Assembly: GCA_949152475.1 (NCBI GenBank) | Contig: OX424561.1 | Coordinates: 6,200,001-6,264,000, forward strand | Source: Terebella lapidaria | Taxonomy: Eukaryota; Annelida; Polychaeta; Terebellida; Terebellidae | DNA length: 64,000 nt | Direction: 5' to 3' | Shown: one piece after another, positions 10,930 through 24,137 of the stretch | Layout of the letters: each line of letters begins with the position of its first letter | Position numbering within the stretch: the stretch's first letter is position 1 | Notes under the pieces: model-generated | Databases searched by the model: none | The model's input: only the letters and a program-made list of their open reading frames with translations | Told to the model about the DNA's origin: nothing | Made by a program: the position numbers and the translations under genes

Positions 10930-11332
10930 ATGACGACGGTTGAGCTCAGCCATGAGCTCCTTGTCCCTTCTCGGCTAGAAGGGGGCAACAGCGACGAGGG
11001 GGACTGTGCTGATTCGGGGCTTTTCCCTGTGATCACCGGTCTCTCGCCCTAGGATGGTGCGACACAGGCCCTGGCAGATGGTCGTGCTGTCCAGGGTTTC
11101 ATCCCTGTGGCAGTGCCATCGGCGAGGCCGGCCAGCAATGTGCCCGCGTGTACGTGCTCTGGGGTGCCGCTGCCATGGCATCTCAGGCTCTGCATATGGC
11201 TACATTACCATAACTGATGTATACTAGTAATATATTTTGTATGTCTATGATGTCTTATGATGTGATGTATAACGGCCGGATTGGTCCGTACAGACTGTTA
11301 CCTGGTTCTAGTTCTAGTAATTGTGATGCCCG

Positions 11333-13336
11333 ACGCGTGCGCGCTGTGGGCGTCAAACGTTACATTGGTGCCATAACCAGGATCAGTCCGACGGCGTCCC
11401 ATGGAAGCCTACTGTAGCAGTGTCTTTGCTCCTTAGTCCCTGGGGACTAATCCTTGGGTGTGGATTAGAAACCTGGGAGCACTCCCTGCGCGACTGGAAG
11501 CCGGACCAGTCATCGTGGCGCAAGCAGTTTAACGGAGACAATGCTGATCTGGAGGAGGATTACCTCCTTCAGCTCTGGAGAACCACTGTGTATGAGGGAT
11601 GGACTCAGTTAGAGGCAGGACATATCCTCTCTGGTAGCTTGGCGGGCAAGGCTCTCCGGGTGATGTCCTGTTTGCCGTCGGTGGATGCGACGTTTGACGA
11701 GGTTGCGGAGCAACTTCACTAACTGTTCACCCTGACGACAAACAAGCGGATGTATGAGAAACAGTTGAAAGCTCGTGTCCGCTTGCCTACTGAGGCGGCA
11801 ACCAACTACTGACCGACTACGCATTCAATCTGCACGTACTCGGCCGCCGAGCCTACCCGGAGGAACCGGCGAGTAGGTTCGAGCAGATGCTTATCGGCCA
11901 GTTCATCGAGGGGCAGCCGTACCACATAGCATATGCTCTGGCTATTAACGCCACACTAGCGATAGAGGCAGCTGTCCGCTAAAGACAGATGCCTCCGGAA
12001 CGCGTGCGCGCTGTGGGCGTCAAACGTTACATTGGTGCCATAACCAGGATCAGTCCGACGGCGTCCCATGGAAGCCTACTGTAGCAGTGTATATGCTCCT
12101 TAGTCCCTGGGGACTAATCCTTGGGTGTGGATTAGAAACCTGGGAGCACTCCCTGCGCGACTGGAAGCCGGACCAGTCATCGTGGCGCAAGCAGTTTAAC
12201 GGAGACAATGCTGATCTGGAGGAGGATTACCTCCTTCAGCTCTGGAGAACCACTGTGTATGAGGGATGGACTCAGTTAGAGGCAGGACATATCCTCTCTG
12301 GTAGCTTGGCGGGCAAGGCTCTCTGGGTGATGTCCTGTTTGCCGTCGGTGGATGCGACGTTTGGCGAGGTTGCGGAGCAACTTCACTAACTGTTCACCCT
12401 GACGACAAACAAGCGGATGTATGAGAAACAGTTGAAAGCTCGTGTCCGCTTGCCTACTGAGGCGGCAACCAACTACTGACCGACTATGCATTCAATCTGC
12501 ACGTACTCGGCCGCCGAGCCTACCCGGAGGAACCGGCGAGTAGGTTCGAGCAGATGCTTATCGGCCAGTTCATCGAGGGGCAGCCGTACCACATAGCATA
12601 TGCTCTGGCTATTAACGCCACACTAGCGATAGAGGCAGCTGTCCGCTAAAGACAGATGCCTCCGGAACGCGTGCGCGCTGTGGGCGTCAAACGTTACATT
12701 GGTGCCATAACCAGGATCAGTCCGACGGCGTCCCATGGAAGCCTACTGTAGCAGTGTCTATGCTCCTTAGTCCCTGGGGACTAATCCTTGGGTGTGGATT
12801 AGAAACCTGGGAGCACTCCCTGCGCGACTGGAAGCCGGACCAGTCATCGTGGCGCAAGCAGTTTAACGGAGACAATGCTGATCTGGAGGAGGATTACCTC
12901 CTTCAGCTCTGGAGAACCACTGTGTATGAGGGATGGACTCAGTTAGAGGCAGGACATATCCTCTCTGGTAGCTTGGCGGGCAAGGCTCTCCGGGTGATGT
13001 CCTGTTTGCCGTCGGTGGATGCGACGTTTGACGAGGTTGCGGAGCAACTTCACTAACTGTTCACCCTGACGACAAACAAGCGGATGTATGAGAAACAGTT
13101 GAAAGCTCGTGTCCGCTTGCCTACTGAGGCGGCAACCAACTACTGACCGACTACGCATTCAATCTGCACGTACTCGGCCGCCGAGCCTACCCGGAGGAAC
13201 CGGCGAGTAGGTTCGAGCAGATGCTTATCGGCCAGTTCATCGAGGGGCAGCCGTACCACATAGCATATGCTCTGGCTATTAACGCCACACTAGCGATAGA
13301 GGCAGCTGTCCGCTAAAGACAGATGCCTCCGGAACG
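11333..13336 (+). repeat. 667-bp tandem triplication of a gag fragment
   Basis: Three copies start at 11333, 12000 and 12667, each beginning ACGCGTGCGCGCTGTGGGCG, with an exact 667-bp period and only a handful of substitutions. Each encodes a capsid-like piece (WRKQFNGDNADLEEDYLLQL...LAGKALRVMSCLPSVDATF), stops after VAEQLH, stops again later, then resumes in another frame with LHVLGRRAYPEEPASRFEQM. All copies share these disablements, so duplication happened after the gene died. Assembly or cloning artefact is an alternative. Confidence 0.93.
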
Positions 13337-13383
13337 GCCCCCGTCGTCAACCGTTCCCTTGCTGGCTGCTGCCCGCTTCGCCG

Positions 13384-14109
13384 ATGGTGGCGCCTGTGAT
13401 TGCGCACTGCACTGGGATCGCAACTCCAGGGCCCCTAGACTGCTGTGCTTTCACCTGTGGACCTAACGCCAACCGGCCCTGCTACTTTTTCAGAAAACAG
13501 GGCCACTTCTGGCTACAGTGTGGGGAGTTGCTGGAACACCTGCGCGCCAGCGGCTTCCAAGGCAGGTTGCCTGAAGCCCGCCGGAGGAACCCCAACTTCT
13601 GCCCCGGTCCCCTGGGACAGAGGCGGCAACCCTCATTGAAGCTGAACGTGGTGGCGACCAACACCGCATCTGGGGACAGTTGTCCTGAAGCACCTGCAGC
13701 TGCCCCACCCGCTGAGGAGCCGGACGATTCTCAAGTAGATATAACTCCTCCGGGAATGGTCCTTGAGGATACATCTAGCTCCTCTGCAGCTGAGGCAGAT
13801 AATGAGGACTCTGTATCAGAACCCAGCGTGACAGGTTACCTCGGTCATCCGATGTGTGCACTGGTTAGGGACCCTTGCTGGTACCTGCCCCTACCATTTA
13901 AGCGGGAGCTGGTCACTACTGGAACATACAAGCAAGAAATCACTTTCTGCAGCATGGAGCTGCGGGATCCTGGCAGTTACAAGCTCTACGATCCACCTCC
14001 CAGTCAAACTTGGAGGTATCACCGATACTACAGAACTCCTCATGGTTGTTACTATGACCAAGCGCTTCCGGCATTACTTGTTGAGGCGGCACTTCCAGCT
14101 GCAGACTGA
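13384..14109 (+). pseudogene. gag nucleocapsid remnant with broken zinc knuckle
   Basis: Continues from the third gag copy. The stretch at 13480-13521 reads CYFFRKQGHFWLQC, a CX2CX4HX4C knuckle in which the second Cys is now Phe. It is followed by Pro/Glu/Ser-rich sequence. The frame then runs into the start of an RNase H region in which protease and RT should have intervened. Confidence 0.6.
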
Positions 14110-14290
14110 CCACAGTTCGCTCCGATGGCTGCTCAACTACAGTGAGACCGATGGCTTGTTGGCCCAGTGGCTCGTCAAACTCCAGGAGTATGACTTGAAA
14201 ATTGAGCACCGCGCCGATAAGTTGCATGGTAATGCTGATGGCTTGTCACGTTGTCACAAGTGTAAGAATCCTAGCTGTGCAGGGATGACA
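14040..14290 (+). pseudogene. Ty3/Gypsy RNase H fragment
   Basis: HYLLRRHFQLQTDHSSLRWL, LNYSETDGLLAQWLVKLQEY and IEHRADKLHGNADGLSR are hallmark Gypsy RNase H C-terminal segments (TDH..L.WL; ...NADGLSR). The frame continues past the domain and stops at 14440. Upstream RT motifs are absent. Confidence 0.85.
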
Positions 14291-14683
14291 CCATTCCAGC
14301 ACGGCGAGGATCAGACTCAGACCTGGACCTTCCGCCGACCCCTTCACAAACACGGTGGCAGAAGCCACAAGAACCCACCCCCGCACGCGGACCAGCCATT
14401 ACAGTTCGTATTTCGGAAGTTCGCCCTCAGAGAACTATAAAATTCCCAAATTTTAATTGTAAATTTGCCGTTTATTGTTGTTACTCACCTCTAAACTACA
14501 ACATGCTCCTTTTCGATCCTTTGGATAGTTCTGGATAGAAATTCGCGTACTGAAAGCAAGGCACACGTTCGAACCGGAGGTGCGGCTCAGCTCCAGCGAG
14601 TCTTCCTCGAGTCTGGCGCTGTACTCCTCGTGGGTCCCGTCTGCATCCTCGGGCGAGTCTGAGTACAAGCGGCAGCTACCCCT

Positions 14684-15859
14684 GTGGTAATGGCCACTAG
14701 TACGCAGCTGGATGTAAGAGATGAGGAACCGACCTACTTAGGCGGATACTCTCCAGCACAACTGGTTGCTAAGCAACGAGCTGACAGCGCTTTGGCACCG
14801 GTCATAGAGGCCCTCAAGGCTGAACAGAAACCTTCCAAGGCTGAGCGGAAAACCTACAAGGAGGAGACACAATCCTTAGTCTCCCAGTGGAACCCCTCGC
14901 TCTCCGGGAAAACCTTTTATACTGGCGATAGGAGCCACCGAGCCCACTGCCTCAAATTCGACAGCTGGTGCTTCCGGCGGAGTACTCCATCAGTTGCACG
15001 ACCTCTGGATGACCGGCCACTTGGGCATCTGGAGGACCATCCATCGGCTACAACAGTGTTTTCACTGGCCTGGTAGCGGGTTGGACGTGCAGCGGTGGTG
15101 CGCAGCTTGCCGTCGGTGTCAAGCTCGGAAAGGAGTTTCGACTAATGGCCGCCATCCCTTAACCATAGTTAAGGCTGGCCCTCCTTTTGACCGGATCGCT
15201 TTGGATATTCTGGATACTCACTGGGTCACTCCACGTGGGTACCGGTACATCCTGGTGATCTTGGACTATTTCACCAAGTACACCTATGCCTACCCGCTGC
15301 GCCACCAGACTGCGGACGAGGTAGCTCTGTTGCTGATGAATAGGTGGGTGATTTACCATGGCGTACCTAAGCAGGTACAGTCGGATCAGGGTACGCAATT
15401 TGAAAGCAACCTGTTCCGGGGCCTAGCATATATGCTAGGGAGCACCCAGTCTCTGCAGGTTGCTCACTGCTGGCCTAGCATCTACGGCTGATGCCACAGA
15501 ATGTATTTTATTGAATGAACCATTACAACCTATCTATCTTCTGTGTGGAGAGGCGGACCATAACTAAATACAGCGGGTCAGGGTACAACACAACACCCAA
15601 GACAAACATCCGTCACAACACCCTTGCTAAGAGTAGGCTCGCTTTTGCGGAAGGCGACAAAGTGCGCTATTATTATCCACCGGCCAAACAGGGCAACAAG
15701 TTTGCAAGGCCGTGGATAGGGCCTTTAACCATACTGAAGCAGGTGATGGAAGTGGACTACCGGATACGTCGGGATTCTGATCCAGACAGGATTCTGGTCG
15801 TCCATATCAACAACCTTAAGAAGTTCGAGGGCCCGCTTCTCATGAACCCGCTTATTTAG
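14684..15859 (+). pseudogene. Ty3/Gypsy integrase, frameshifted
   Basis: The pre-integrase segment (14684-14990) is in one frame. The zinc-binding region (GHLGIWRTIHRLQQCFHWPG...CAACRRCQARK) and catalytic core (DRIALDIL, LVILDYFTKYTYAYP, QSDQGTQFESNLF) follow in another frame from about 14994. After LFRGLAYMLGST the core is broken and the region with the catalytic Glu is missing. The C-terminal GPY/F-type domain (EGDKVRYYYPP, ARPWIGPLTILKQ, VVHINNLKKFEGP) resumes at about 15515-15859. No intact enzyme is possible. Confidence 0.88.
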
Positions 15860-16345
15860 GATGCTGATCCGGATGATGTTCCTCTTTTGGACGTGTCCGT
15901 CCAGCATCCGCGGACGCTGGCAGAGCATATACGCCAAATGCTGGGTCTCCCAGACCCGTCTGATTCATCAGATGGGCAAGCGGATGACTTTAACCATGTT
16001 TGCGGCAATCCCCAGGTTCCCCCAGAACCTCCTGGACCTGCGAATGGGCAACGGCCACGCGGAAACCACGTACGCTGTCCCGATATGGGTGGGAATAACA
16101 TCCCACATACAATCCCGTTGTGGTATCTATCTGGTCTATCTATCTAAATTCACCAATGATGAATTTCCGGAGGATGCAGATGACTTCACACCCTGAACCC
16201 TCACTTGTGGGGATATCCAGGAGGGAGGTCTCCGGACATCTTTGCGTCGACGTGCCACCACAGCACATCCACCCTCTCATAGTTTCTAGCACCAGGGACG
16301 TGCAGCAAGCCCATCCGCATCATGTGCACTCATATCCAGCATAGT

Positions 16346-17017
16346 TAACCCAACGTCTATGCTGGGCAGACCACTTTTGTGGATTTGCCGGGCACCCCAT
16401 GGTCCCAGAACAGCCTCTTATATGGCCAAACTGAGGCTGGGATTTACGTCCACTACGGGAGAAGTGCCTCCGCACGGATTTGAAAAATTGGCTCTGGACG
16501 CGGTGGTAGTGTCCGGATGTGAGGACTGAGGTCCGCGGCTCATCCGCGGAACTCGTCCAGCACTCCGAATGCTTTTAGGTGGCACAACCCGGCATGCCGC
16601 CACCCATGCGGCACTACTATGAGGCTGTTTTATAGTAGAATAAGGTTCCTAACGCCAGGAAACCGTTTTACCATTATTTTTAATGGGCAGCTGTTAAGTC
16701 CACACATACGGACCAGTCGCGGCAGTGGGTGGACGCTTATTTCGTCCGGATTGCATGTTACATAACGCGGTCTGGCCAGAATAACCGAGGCCCGGCCCTA
16801 CTTCTATGGGGTCGAATGCTACGTGCGCAGCATACTTTGTGGTTCCTAATCCCTTTCATATCATTGAACAAGGTCAATATGGTGATGGTGATTGTCTGGG
16901 TCTGGACTCCGTCTGCGGGCAGATCTGGACGACCACCGGCTATTGATTTAATCATGTTTAGGATTTTCTAGATTGGGTGCTGGCATGAAGGGTTCGCCCC
17001 CTAACCATTGAGGTTAA
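16346..17017. other. no gene recognised
   Basis: GC-richer than the surroundings, probably the tail of the Gypsy remnant and possibly a decayed LTR. No open frame or repeat partner identified. Confidence 0.35.
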
Positions 17018-18005
17018 AATAACGTCCGTTTCGCTCTACGACGCACCGATTCTGAGATATCGACGAAACCGAAAATTGCCGACTCGGCAAAAAAATTCAA
17101 GTCAAGGTCAAAGTTCATCTGTAATACCCCTTACACATGCTTGTCTAGAGCCACGAGTCTGAAAATAATGTCCGTTTCGCTCTACGACGCACCATTTCCG
17201 AGATATCGACGAAAATGAAAAATGCAAAGTCGGCAAAAAACTTTCAGGTCAAGGTCAGATTCATCCATAATGCCTCTCAGACATGTTGTCTGGGGCGATG
17301 AGTCCAAAAATGACGTCCGTTTCGCTCTACGATGCACCGTTTACGAGATATCAACAAAAACGAAAAATGCTTTAGACATGTTTCTGAGATATGCAGGAAG
17401 CTTCAAGGATGCCCACGTGGATGCACCCCTAGGTCGTTTGACATATCGATCCCAAAATCAATATGATTCTTCCTTGTGGTATATAATCCTCCATGCAAAG
17501 TTCTGCAACTATTGCCTGAATATTATTCGAGTTATCGTCTGGAAACCAAGTCTCAAAATCAGTCTTGATTTCATCCTCACGAACCTCATGGACCTCGGAG
17601 CCAGATCAAAAAAAAATAATACCCCTTAGACATGTTTGTCTAGGGCGACGAGTCTACGACGCACTGTTTCTGAGATATACAGGAAGCCTCAAGGATGAAT
17701 CAGCAAAAGATTATTTTGAACTCTAGGTCAAAGGTCGTTTGACAAATTGATTCCAAAATCAATAGGGTTCTTCCCTGGTGGTATATGAACCGCCATGCAG
17801 AGTTCTGCATCTATTGCCTCAATATTTTTCGAGTTATCGTCCGGAAACCAATAACCTAGATTTCCAATAACCTTGACCTCGGAGCCGTTTACAAAATAGG
17901 GTTCTTCCACATATCATTTCTGACTAGTGGTGAAAATTTCGCAAGGATCCATCAAGGCAATCTAAAGTTATCGTCCGGAAACCAAAACTGGCGGGGAAAA
18001 AAAAT
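17018..18005 (+). repeat. left array of ~140-bp satellite plus flank
   Basis: TCCGTTTCGCTCTACGACGC recurs at about 17024, 17168 and 17318 (spacing 144-150), with further decayed units near 17640. Each unit carries GAGATATCGACGAAA, a run of A residues, GGTCAAGGTCA and CATGTTTGTCTAGGGCGACG. Inside the array (about 17720-18005) is a non-tandem flank with ATCAATAGGGTTCTTCC and GTCCGGAAACCAAAACTGGC. The same satellite and flank occur in inverted orientation at 27520-29029. Confidence 0.85.
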
Positions 18006-19040
18006 TATGCTAAAACCATAAACTCATTTCTACCGAAATGCCTTAATTCAGGCCAATTTTTTTTTTTTTTCAAAAGTTAAGATTTTGAAGTAGGTATAAT
18101 CTTTATATATTTCACATTGAAGCTAGAACACACTGACACAAAATCACAGGTTGTCAAGGATTGGATTATCTTACAGTTATTGAGTGATTATTGTTTTCTT
18201 GGACAATTTTAAAACAGACGTTTTTTTCCCCAATTTGCCAATTTAATAGTTGGCTGGGGAGTTGGATGAGTTTTCAAAGTTTGACCCCCCCCCCCCCACC
18301 GATATTGAAAAACTAAGAATGGTCCCCCCACTCCACCCCCTCCTCCACCCCCCCCCCACCCCTCAACCAAGATCAAAACTAAAAGTGTGAATCCTGAAGC
18401 GTCAGGCATCCCAGTGTCGCGACCATGCTTTATCTGCAGTGGGTATCTCAGTACTGTGACCGGAATTACATTGTGTCGATTGGTATCCCAGTGCCATGAA
18501 AAGGATGGTTTCCATAGCGGAGAGGTAGGTGTAACTTATTCCCTAGAGTTTTGCGAAGGGGTGGATTTCCCAGAGTCCTTGCCATAGACGGCACCCATAA
18601 ATCGATGGCAGACGGATGGGTCAAAGTGGGGCAAGATATACCCAATAATCCAAAGAAGTTCATCTGGGTTCGCACTTCTGGGTCGTCGATGTAGTTGGTC
18701 CGTGAGGTCCTCGATGGTTGATTAGACATATCTAGGTCTTTGACCGTTGCGAAGGCTCTCATCTACGGTGTGGCGTCCTTGAAGTATGCTCAGGGCGTAT
18801 CCGGCACCATAGGCATTATATTCTGCCTGACGTATGTGGGAGTCAATTGCATATATACCTCTTGGACGGCATGCATGTGTTGCTGAAATATGTTGTCCGA
18901 ACAAGCCAGGAATACATAAGAGATAGTCTCTCTTATGTATTTCTGGAACAAGCCAAATCCTGTTAACATAGGGCGCGACATTTACTATTTGAAGTGGGTT
19001 GATGGTGTAGATTAGACGGCCATGGGATAGCGCAATGAGA

Positions 19041-20130
19041 TATTATTTATATATATATATATTCGTTTATTCATCAGATACATCTGATACATTTCAAGGA
19101 CATGAAATTTACATTATGATGACAGAAAAGAAAAATACACGATGATGATTCACTCAGTGCATAGGCTGTATAACATGAACTCCATTTCTTCTTTCTTTAA
19201 GGTATCATAAGATGCATGGTCTCTCATAGACAGTAATTCACGTATAATACTAGCATAACAACCCAGCACTCCTTCGGAGCATACTTGTTTAGCTGGCTTG
19301 ATTGGAACATTGACCAGGTCACTTTTGTCAAGATTATAAAAAGCACACAGCTCATTAATGTTTTTGGATAAATTGGTGTTACTACCATGTATTGCTAAAT
19401 TATAAGCAGTTTTCACATACATATTCCGACTATTACATAGTTGACGGACGAACCGCGCGAGCCGTCGATATAATTGTTGCTTCACATCTAGATCTGCACA
19501 AATCAAATGAAGTAGGTTACAGTGCGTATTGTAGGGCAAATTGAATAGTTTCCTTATACATTTTCTCCACGCTATAAAGAATCGTTGTACATGGACAGAC
19601 CCAATATCCCACAGCTGAACACCGTATAACGACATACAATATGATTTAAACAGTTGATATTTAACCTCGTATGTCATTTTGTTGAAGTGCGAATATACCA
19701 TATTGAACCGAGCAAAGAAATCTGCGACAGTATTGTCAATAACTTCTTTTTTTACATCATTACCGATTATATTACCAAGGTGTTTCTCACTCTTCACGAG
19801 ACGTATTTGGCTATTCATGAACACAATTTTAGGATCACAGTAAGTAGGTTTCATGGAAAACACCAAGAGCTTGCTCTTATTAGGGTTAAATAGTACATGA
19901 AATTCTATGCCGTACGTTTCACATATTTTCAGCATTTTTCGCAAACCTGATACAGAAGGAGATAGTAAAGTAACATCGTCTGCATATCCGAAGGCACCAG
20001 CGAATGTTTGTCCAATATGACAACCTAGGTGTGAATCTTTTAATGAACACAGCAGTTCATCAATGTAGACATTTAATGTGTGATCTGACAGGCTGCGTTT
20101 CAATATGCGAAGGTTGAAGTGTGCTGCCAT
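19041..20130 (-). pseudogene. 5'-truncated non-LTR (LINE) retrotransposon, RT C-terminal part
   Basis: A 326-codon frame on - ends at 19150. It contains NVYIDELLCSLKDSHLGCHI and FGYADDVTLLSPSVSGLRKM, including the YADD catalytic motif, then the connection region of a LINE reverse transcriptase (LPYNTHCNLLHLICADLD). Endonuclease and the RT fingers are missing: similarity starts abruptly around NVYIDELL, typical of 5' truncation. A TA-dinucleotide tract at about 19041-19062 marks the 3' end. The frame is still open, so insertion is relatively young. Clade not assigned. Confidence 0.85.
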
Positions 20131-20746
20131 GCTGCTTCATGTGCTTCCTGGTATTGACGTTGGGCAAGCAGAGGTCCAACTACTGCAAACATGCTTCAAA
20201 GTTGATCACCCTGGCATATCTTCAACGACTAGGTAGCCTTGCGGATTCCATGACTGGAAATATATGTGGGAGAATGGATGTAGAAACATGACATGCGAAT
20301 GGGGGCATTATGACGAACGTTCAATGCATACAACAATCACGGCGAGTTCACAGTTCGTATATGCATAATCATAATCACAATGCAACCCTCATTTCTCCAT
20401 GTCAAGAATATACGGCGAAAGATACCATGAAATATACTGTAGTATGCGTGGTATGAGTAGTAATATTGATAGGAAATTTAAAATATGTATGTACATATTA
20501 TACTATTATATTATTATAAATTATGACACATTGAGAGTCCACAAACATTAATTGTTCATCAACAGTTTCATCAGTCTGGGTTGTCTGACGTGGGACTGTC
20601 TCGCTACTTGGGCTCAGTGTTCTCTGCAAAGAGAGGGCTGGGATCGAGAGGAGTGAAGCAGAGGGAGCAGAATGGTGGGGCCATTCGTTAAGTCATGGTT
20701 CTGTTTCCTTCGTTCATGGGTTGATGCGGACTGGGATACGTCTCAG

Positions 20747-23487
20747 TCAAGACCAAACTTTTGAGGCATGTCGCATTCGTAGCGGGTTCTGCTGATCCGT
20801 GACCAGCCATGGATGGTACAGGTCCTTGGCTTGAACCAAGTTGTCATCCGAGCTATCAGGTTCGACCCCCTTTTCCTCGCTGTCCGAGCCCAGGGTGATA
20901 ATTGGCAGTTTCTCTACGAGATTGGGGCAGAGCGGCTGTAATCTTGTATCGCCATACATTTCAAGGACTCCTACGCGGGCAACAAGTGTCGGACGTGGGC
21001 TAGTCAAGAGTCTGATCTGGTATCCCACCATAGTTGTTCTGGGATCTTTCCGTGTGAATAGGACTTCCTCATTGACCAGTATAGTTCCTTCACAATAGGT
21101 AGCAACGGCAGTCACCTTCTGGAAGAAAATTCCTCTTCGGGATCATTTTGCCGGTTACTAGTATGGGGATGACAAAGAATGTGAGCGTCATGGCTTTTGA
21201 CCTGCCCTGCATGGTCAAATCGAACTAATGTTGCCATTGACATTGCGGATCACAGCATTCATTGGTTGAAGTTGCCGTTTGTCGGCCGGCACTCAATGCA
21301 GTAGATTTCGGCATGGGAGAGAGGTCTGCATTCCCGAATTGGTTATTGCATGGGTGGTACACTCTCTGAAGTGTACGCGGAACCTCCAACATTTGTATGT
21401 GGTTTGACGAATGTAGATTGCAGTGTTGCAAGCATTGAGAGGTGACACCTCTTTGTGATGTCAAGGCTCTTGGGGCGGGCATTGCAGTAGAGGCAAAGCT
21501 GGTTGTGATCTCAACACCCCTTCTTAGAGCTGAGGCGAGTTGTATTGAACTGGTGGTTTCAGAGCAAGATAGTTCCGAGTCGGAGGTGGTGGCGTGTCAC
21601 CTGAGTGATGGGTGGTCACCTGAGTCGCCGGGAGTGTGTATCTGAGTACATACACAACTACTGGTTTGGAGCACTCGTGGTTGGTTTTCTTGGAAGATGC
21701 TTGCTCCGCAGAATCTACGACACCTAGTTTGACGTCGGTGGGATCAGTGTCGAATTGGCCTTTGGAGGCAGACTTGATGACGTTTTGGTTCTGATTTAAC
21801 TTGATCTGTCCTTCCATCAGAACTATCGACTTGTGGTTTCGCCATGAATGGTTTCATCGCGTTTTTAAGCATTTTTAACTAGGATGTCTCTTAGTTGAAA
21901 ACATTTCACCCATTCATGTCCTGGCCTCTTACAGAAGAAGCACTTCATGGGCAAACCTGGTGGCAGGGATTTGTCGCCTTTGGGAGCAGCTGTCGCTCTC
22001 AATATGGAAAGAAGGTCTCTTCAGAGTAATGCCCCTCTTCATCACTTACGGTACTCCGAAACGCTTGGGCAACCCTTTAACGGAAACATTTTGGAATGTC
22101 TAGTTCACTACACCATTGCAGTCCAGTAGTGTCACTTTCCTCTTGATAATGCATCACTTATAATCAAACTTCATGGCACACACTCTGTCGGTGATATGGT
22201 CTGGTTGACTATTCACGAACTGGGAGATGATTGTATTCTGATGCGATTCAGTGTCTCATTCATGAAGATCTGTTCAGCCAGGGTTCCGAGTCATTCAAGG
22301 GACTGTTTTGCATCTTCTTTTCTCTTGCTGCGAATGAAAGGGAAGTCATTTTTTTGGATTGTCGTCTTGGTGCAGGCTCCCAGCTTTCCAGAAGTGTGCC
22401 ACAGATGGTCTTCCATGATGTTCATGTGGGGAACAATCAAGGCTTCAGCACGTCTTTGTAGCGGAACGTGGTGGTGCTGCGGAACGTGGTGGTTTTGTTC
22501 AAGTCAGAGTAGTTGAACACGACCGTGAACTGCTTGTACCTTTGTATATATTGCAACAAGTTACCGTCCTTGAACGTAGTGCGCCATTGCGCTGACTTAC
22601 TCAGAATGAGTTGATCCTGTCCGAGTTTTCTTGTCGTCGTAGTGGTCAAAGTTGCACCGGAAGTGGTCGTCTGGGTTGAGCTGGCAATTTCGATCAATGT
22701 GGTAGTCGTTGTGGTTGTAGCCTAGGTCGGCGCTGGCGGTGTGGGCTGTGTTTGTGGCTCCCTTGAGATCGGTATATCGATTGGTTGAGGAGCAGGTGCT
22801 GGCACTGCAGGTGGCGCTAGTTGGTATCCAATCGATGCACATTGATGGTAAGCCATTCCAATGGTAGTCGAGTTATTCCCAGTTGATGAGCAATCTGTGA
22901 GGTGGGTAAAATGCACTAGGGTGCATAGCAGTGTGGCCCATTGGCATTGTCGATTGGGACCCTGATGTTGTGTAGATCCATACTCAGATATCGGTTGTGG
23001 CATGTCAGGGCGGCATCGTCAAGGCAGCGGGAACCATTGACGCGAGGTGTGATGGAGATCCAGCGATTATCAGTGGCAAGGGGACGTACGTCTGGTAATC
23101 CGTGACAGTCGAGGGCATGTCGTGAGTGTCATGCGGGCCGCAGGTGGCATTGGATCACTGACCTGCATGTCGTATATTGTGCGCGTCGTCATGGTCGTCA
23201 TGGCTGGCATTGTTGTTGGTATGAATGTATCCCTGTATCCATTTTGAACCAGTGGCATATTGTCCCTTGTAACCACAAGTGGCGACACTGAAGGCCGCAT
23301 ATCAACTGTGTAACTTGGTTGATAAACGGATTGTTCTTGTGTAACTGGTCGGCTGGGTGAACACTGGTACTTCTCCATGCAACACAGTTTCTGGACAGGG
23401 GTGTGTACATGATTTCTGGAAAGAGAGGGTACAATTTGATGGCAGGGGGTCTGGGGCCTTGAGCGGCCCCCCTGAAGCCCTTCGCAA
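20747..23487 (-). pseudogene. degenerate retroelement Gag-like debris (possibly BEL/Pao)
   Basis: On - a zinc knuckle CFFCKRPGHEWVKC (CX2CX4HX4C, 21942-21901) is preceded by GDKSLPPGLPMK. Farther upstream (22697-22437) lies WRTTFKDGNLLQYIQRYKQF, reminiscent of the FDG..L.Y..F block in BEL/Pao Gag, preceded by Pro/Gln/Thr-rich sequence (22722-23400). Downstream pieces (21115-20747: MVGYQIRLLTSPRPTLVARV) could be protease-region remnants. Stops and frameshifts are everywhere. The zinc knuckle is solid; the BEL/Pao assignment is a guess. Confidence 0.45.
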
Positions 23488-24137
23488 GATATTCGCTGGA
23501 CTTTCGCTTTATTTAGATAGATAACACATTAAAATACATAGATAAATGTAACACAATATTTATTTGTGAAAGGCTTTTGTGCAGTGCAGAGTGGGATGAA
23601 ATAAATTATTATTATTTTATATTCACTTGTATTATGTAATGCCAGATGCACAAACAATGCCGCAATCCTGCATTCTGGATTTCAGTTTACACAGGTTCAG
23701 GTTCCACAGCCGAATATGGTGTATATAATACAATAATTTGGAAATTCCAGCATATGCCTGCATGCCCTTCTTGTGACTCAGCTGATGTCATGAATCTATA
23801 GGACACTTTGAAGAGGGACGCAGCTGGGGAGGGGGATCTGGAATCGCCTTCGTGGCAAACAAATGCGACAGAAAGTTCTATAAAAGAGGCCATCTGCCTC
23901 GACAACTCGACTTGTTCCATATTGTTGTCTATTTCATCCTCATTCTGATAGCAAAGCTGCATCAATTGGGGGCAGCGTTTATCCCCCTCCCATCATCCAA
24001 AGGACGAAGGTGTTGGGTGGCGTGGAGGGGTTGGGGTAGGGAGGTCCTGGTATATTAGCACTTTAATTTCAAAAATGAAAATATATACATAATGTGACCG
24101 CTGATCATATCCGTGTTAACAAACTATATGGGAACAT

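Larger units (their letters stand above)
10930..16345 (+). mobile_element. degenerate Ty3/Gypsy-type retrotransposon with internal deletions
   Basis: In order on +: a short GC-rich frame at 10930-11052 (MTTVELSHELLVPSRLEGG..., stop, then a further open stretch); a triplicated capsid-type gag block (11333-13336); a zinc-knuckle-like segment (13480-13521); an RNase H segment (about 14075-14270); an integrase (14684-15859); and an acidic tail with many prolines to about 16140. Protease and most of the reverse transcriptase are missing between gag and RNase H. Frameshifts and stops interrupt every domain, so the copy is dead. No matching LTR pair was found by eye. The domain order and sequences are those of Ty3/Gypsy elements. 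Confidence 0.85.

Noticed and set aside
11420..13056. Three identical-looking 100-residue ORFs as separate genes
   Set aside because: They are the tandem copies of one gag fragment with shared stops, not independent genes.
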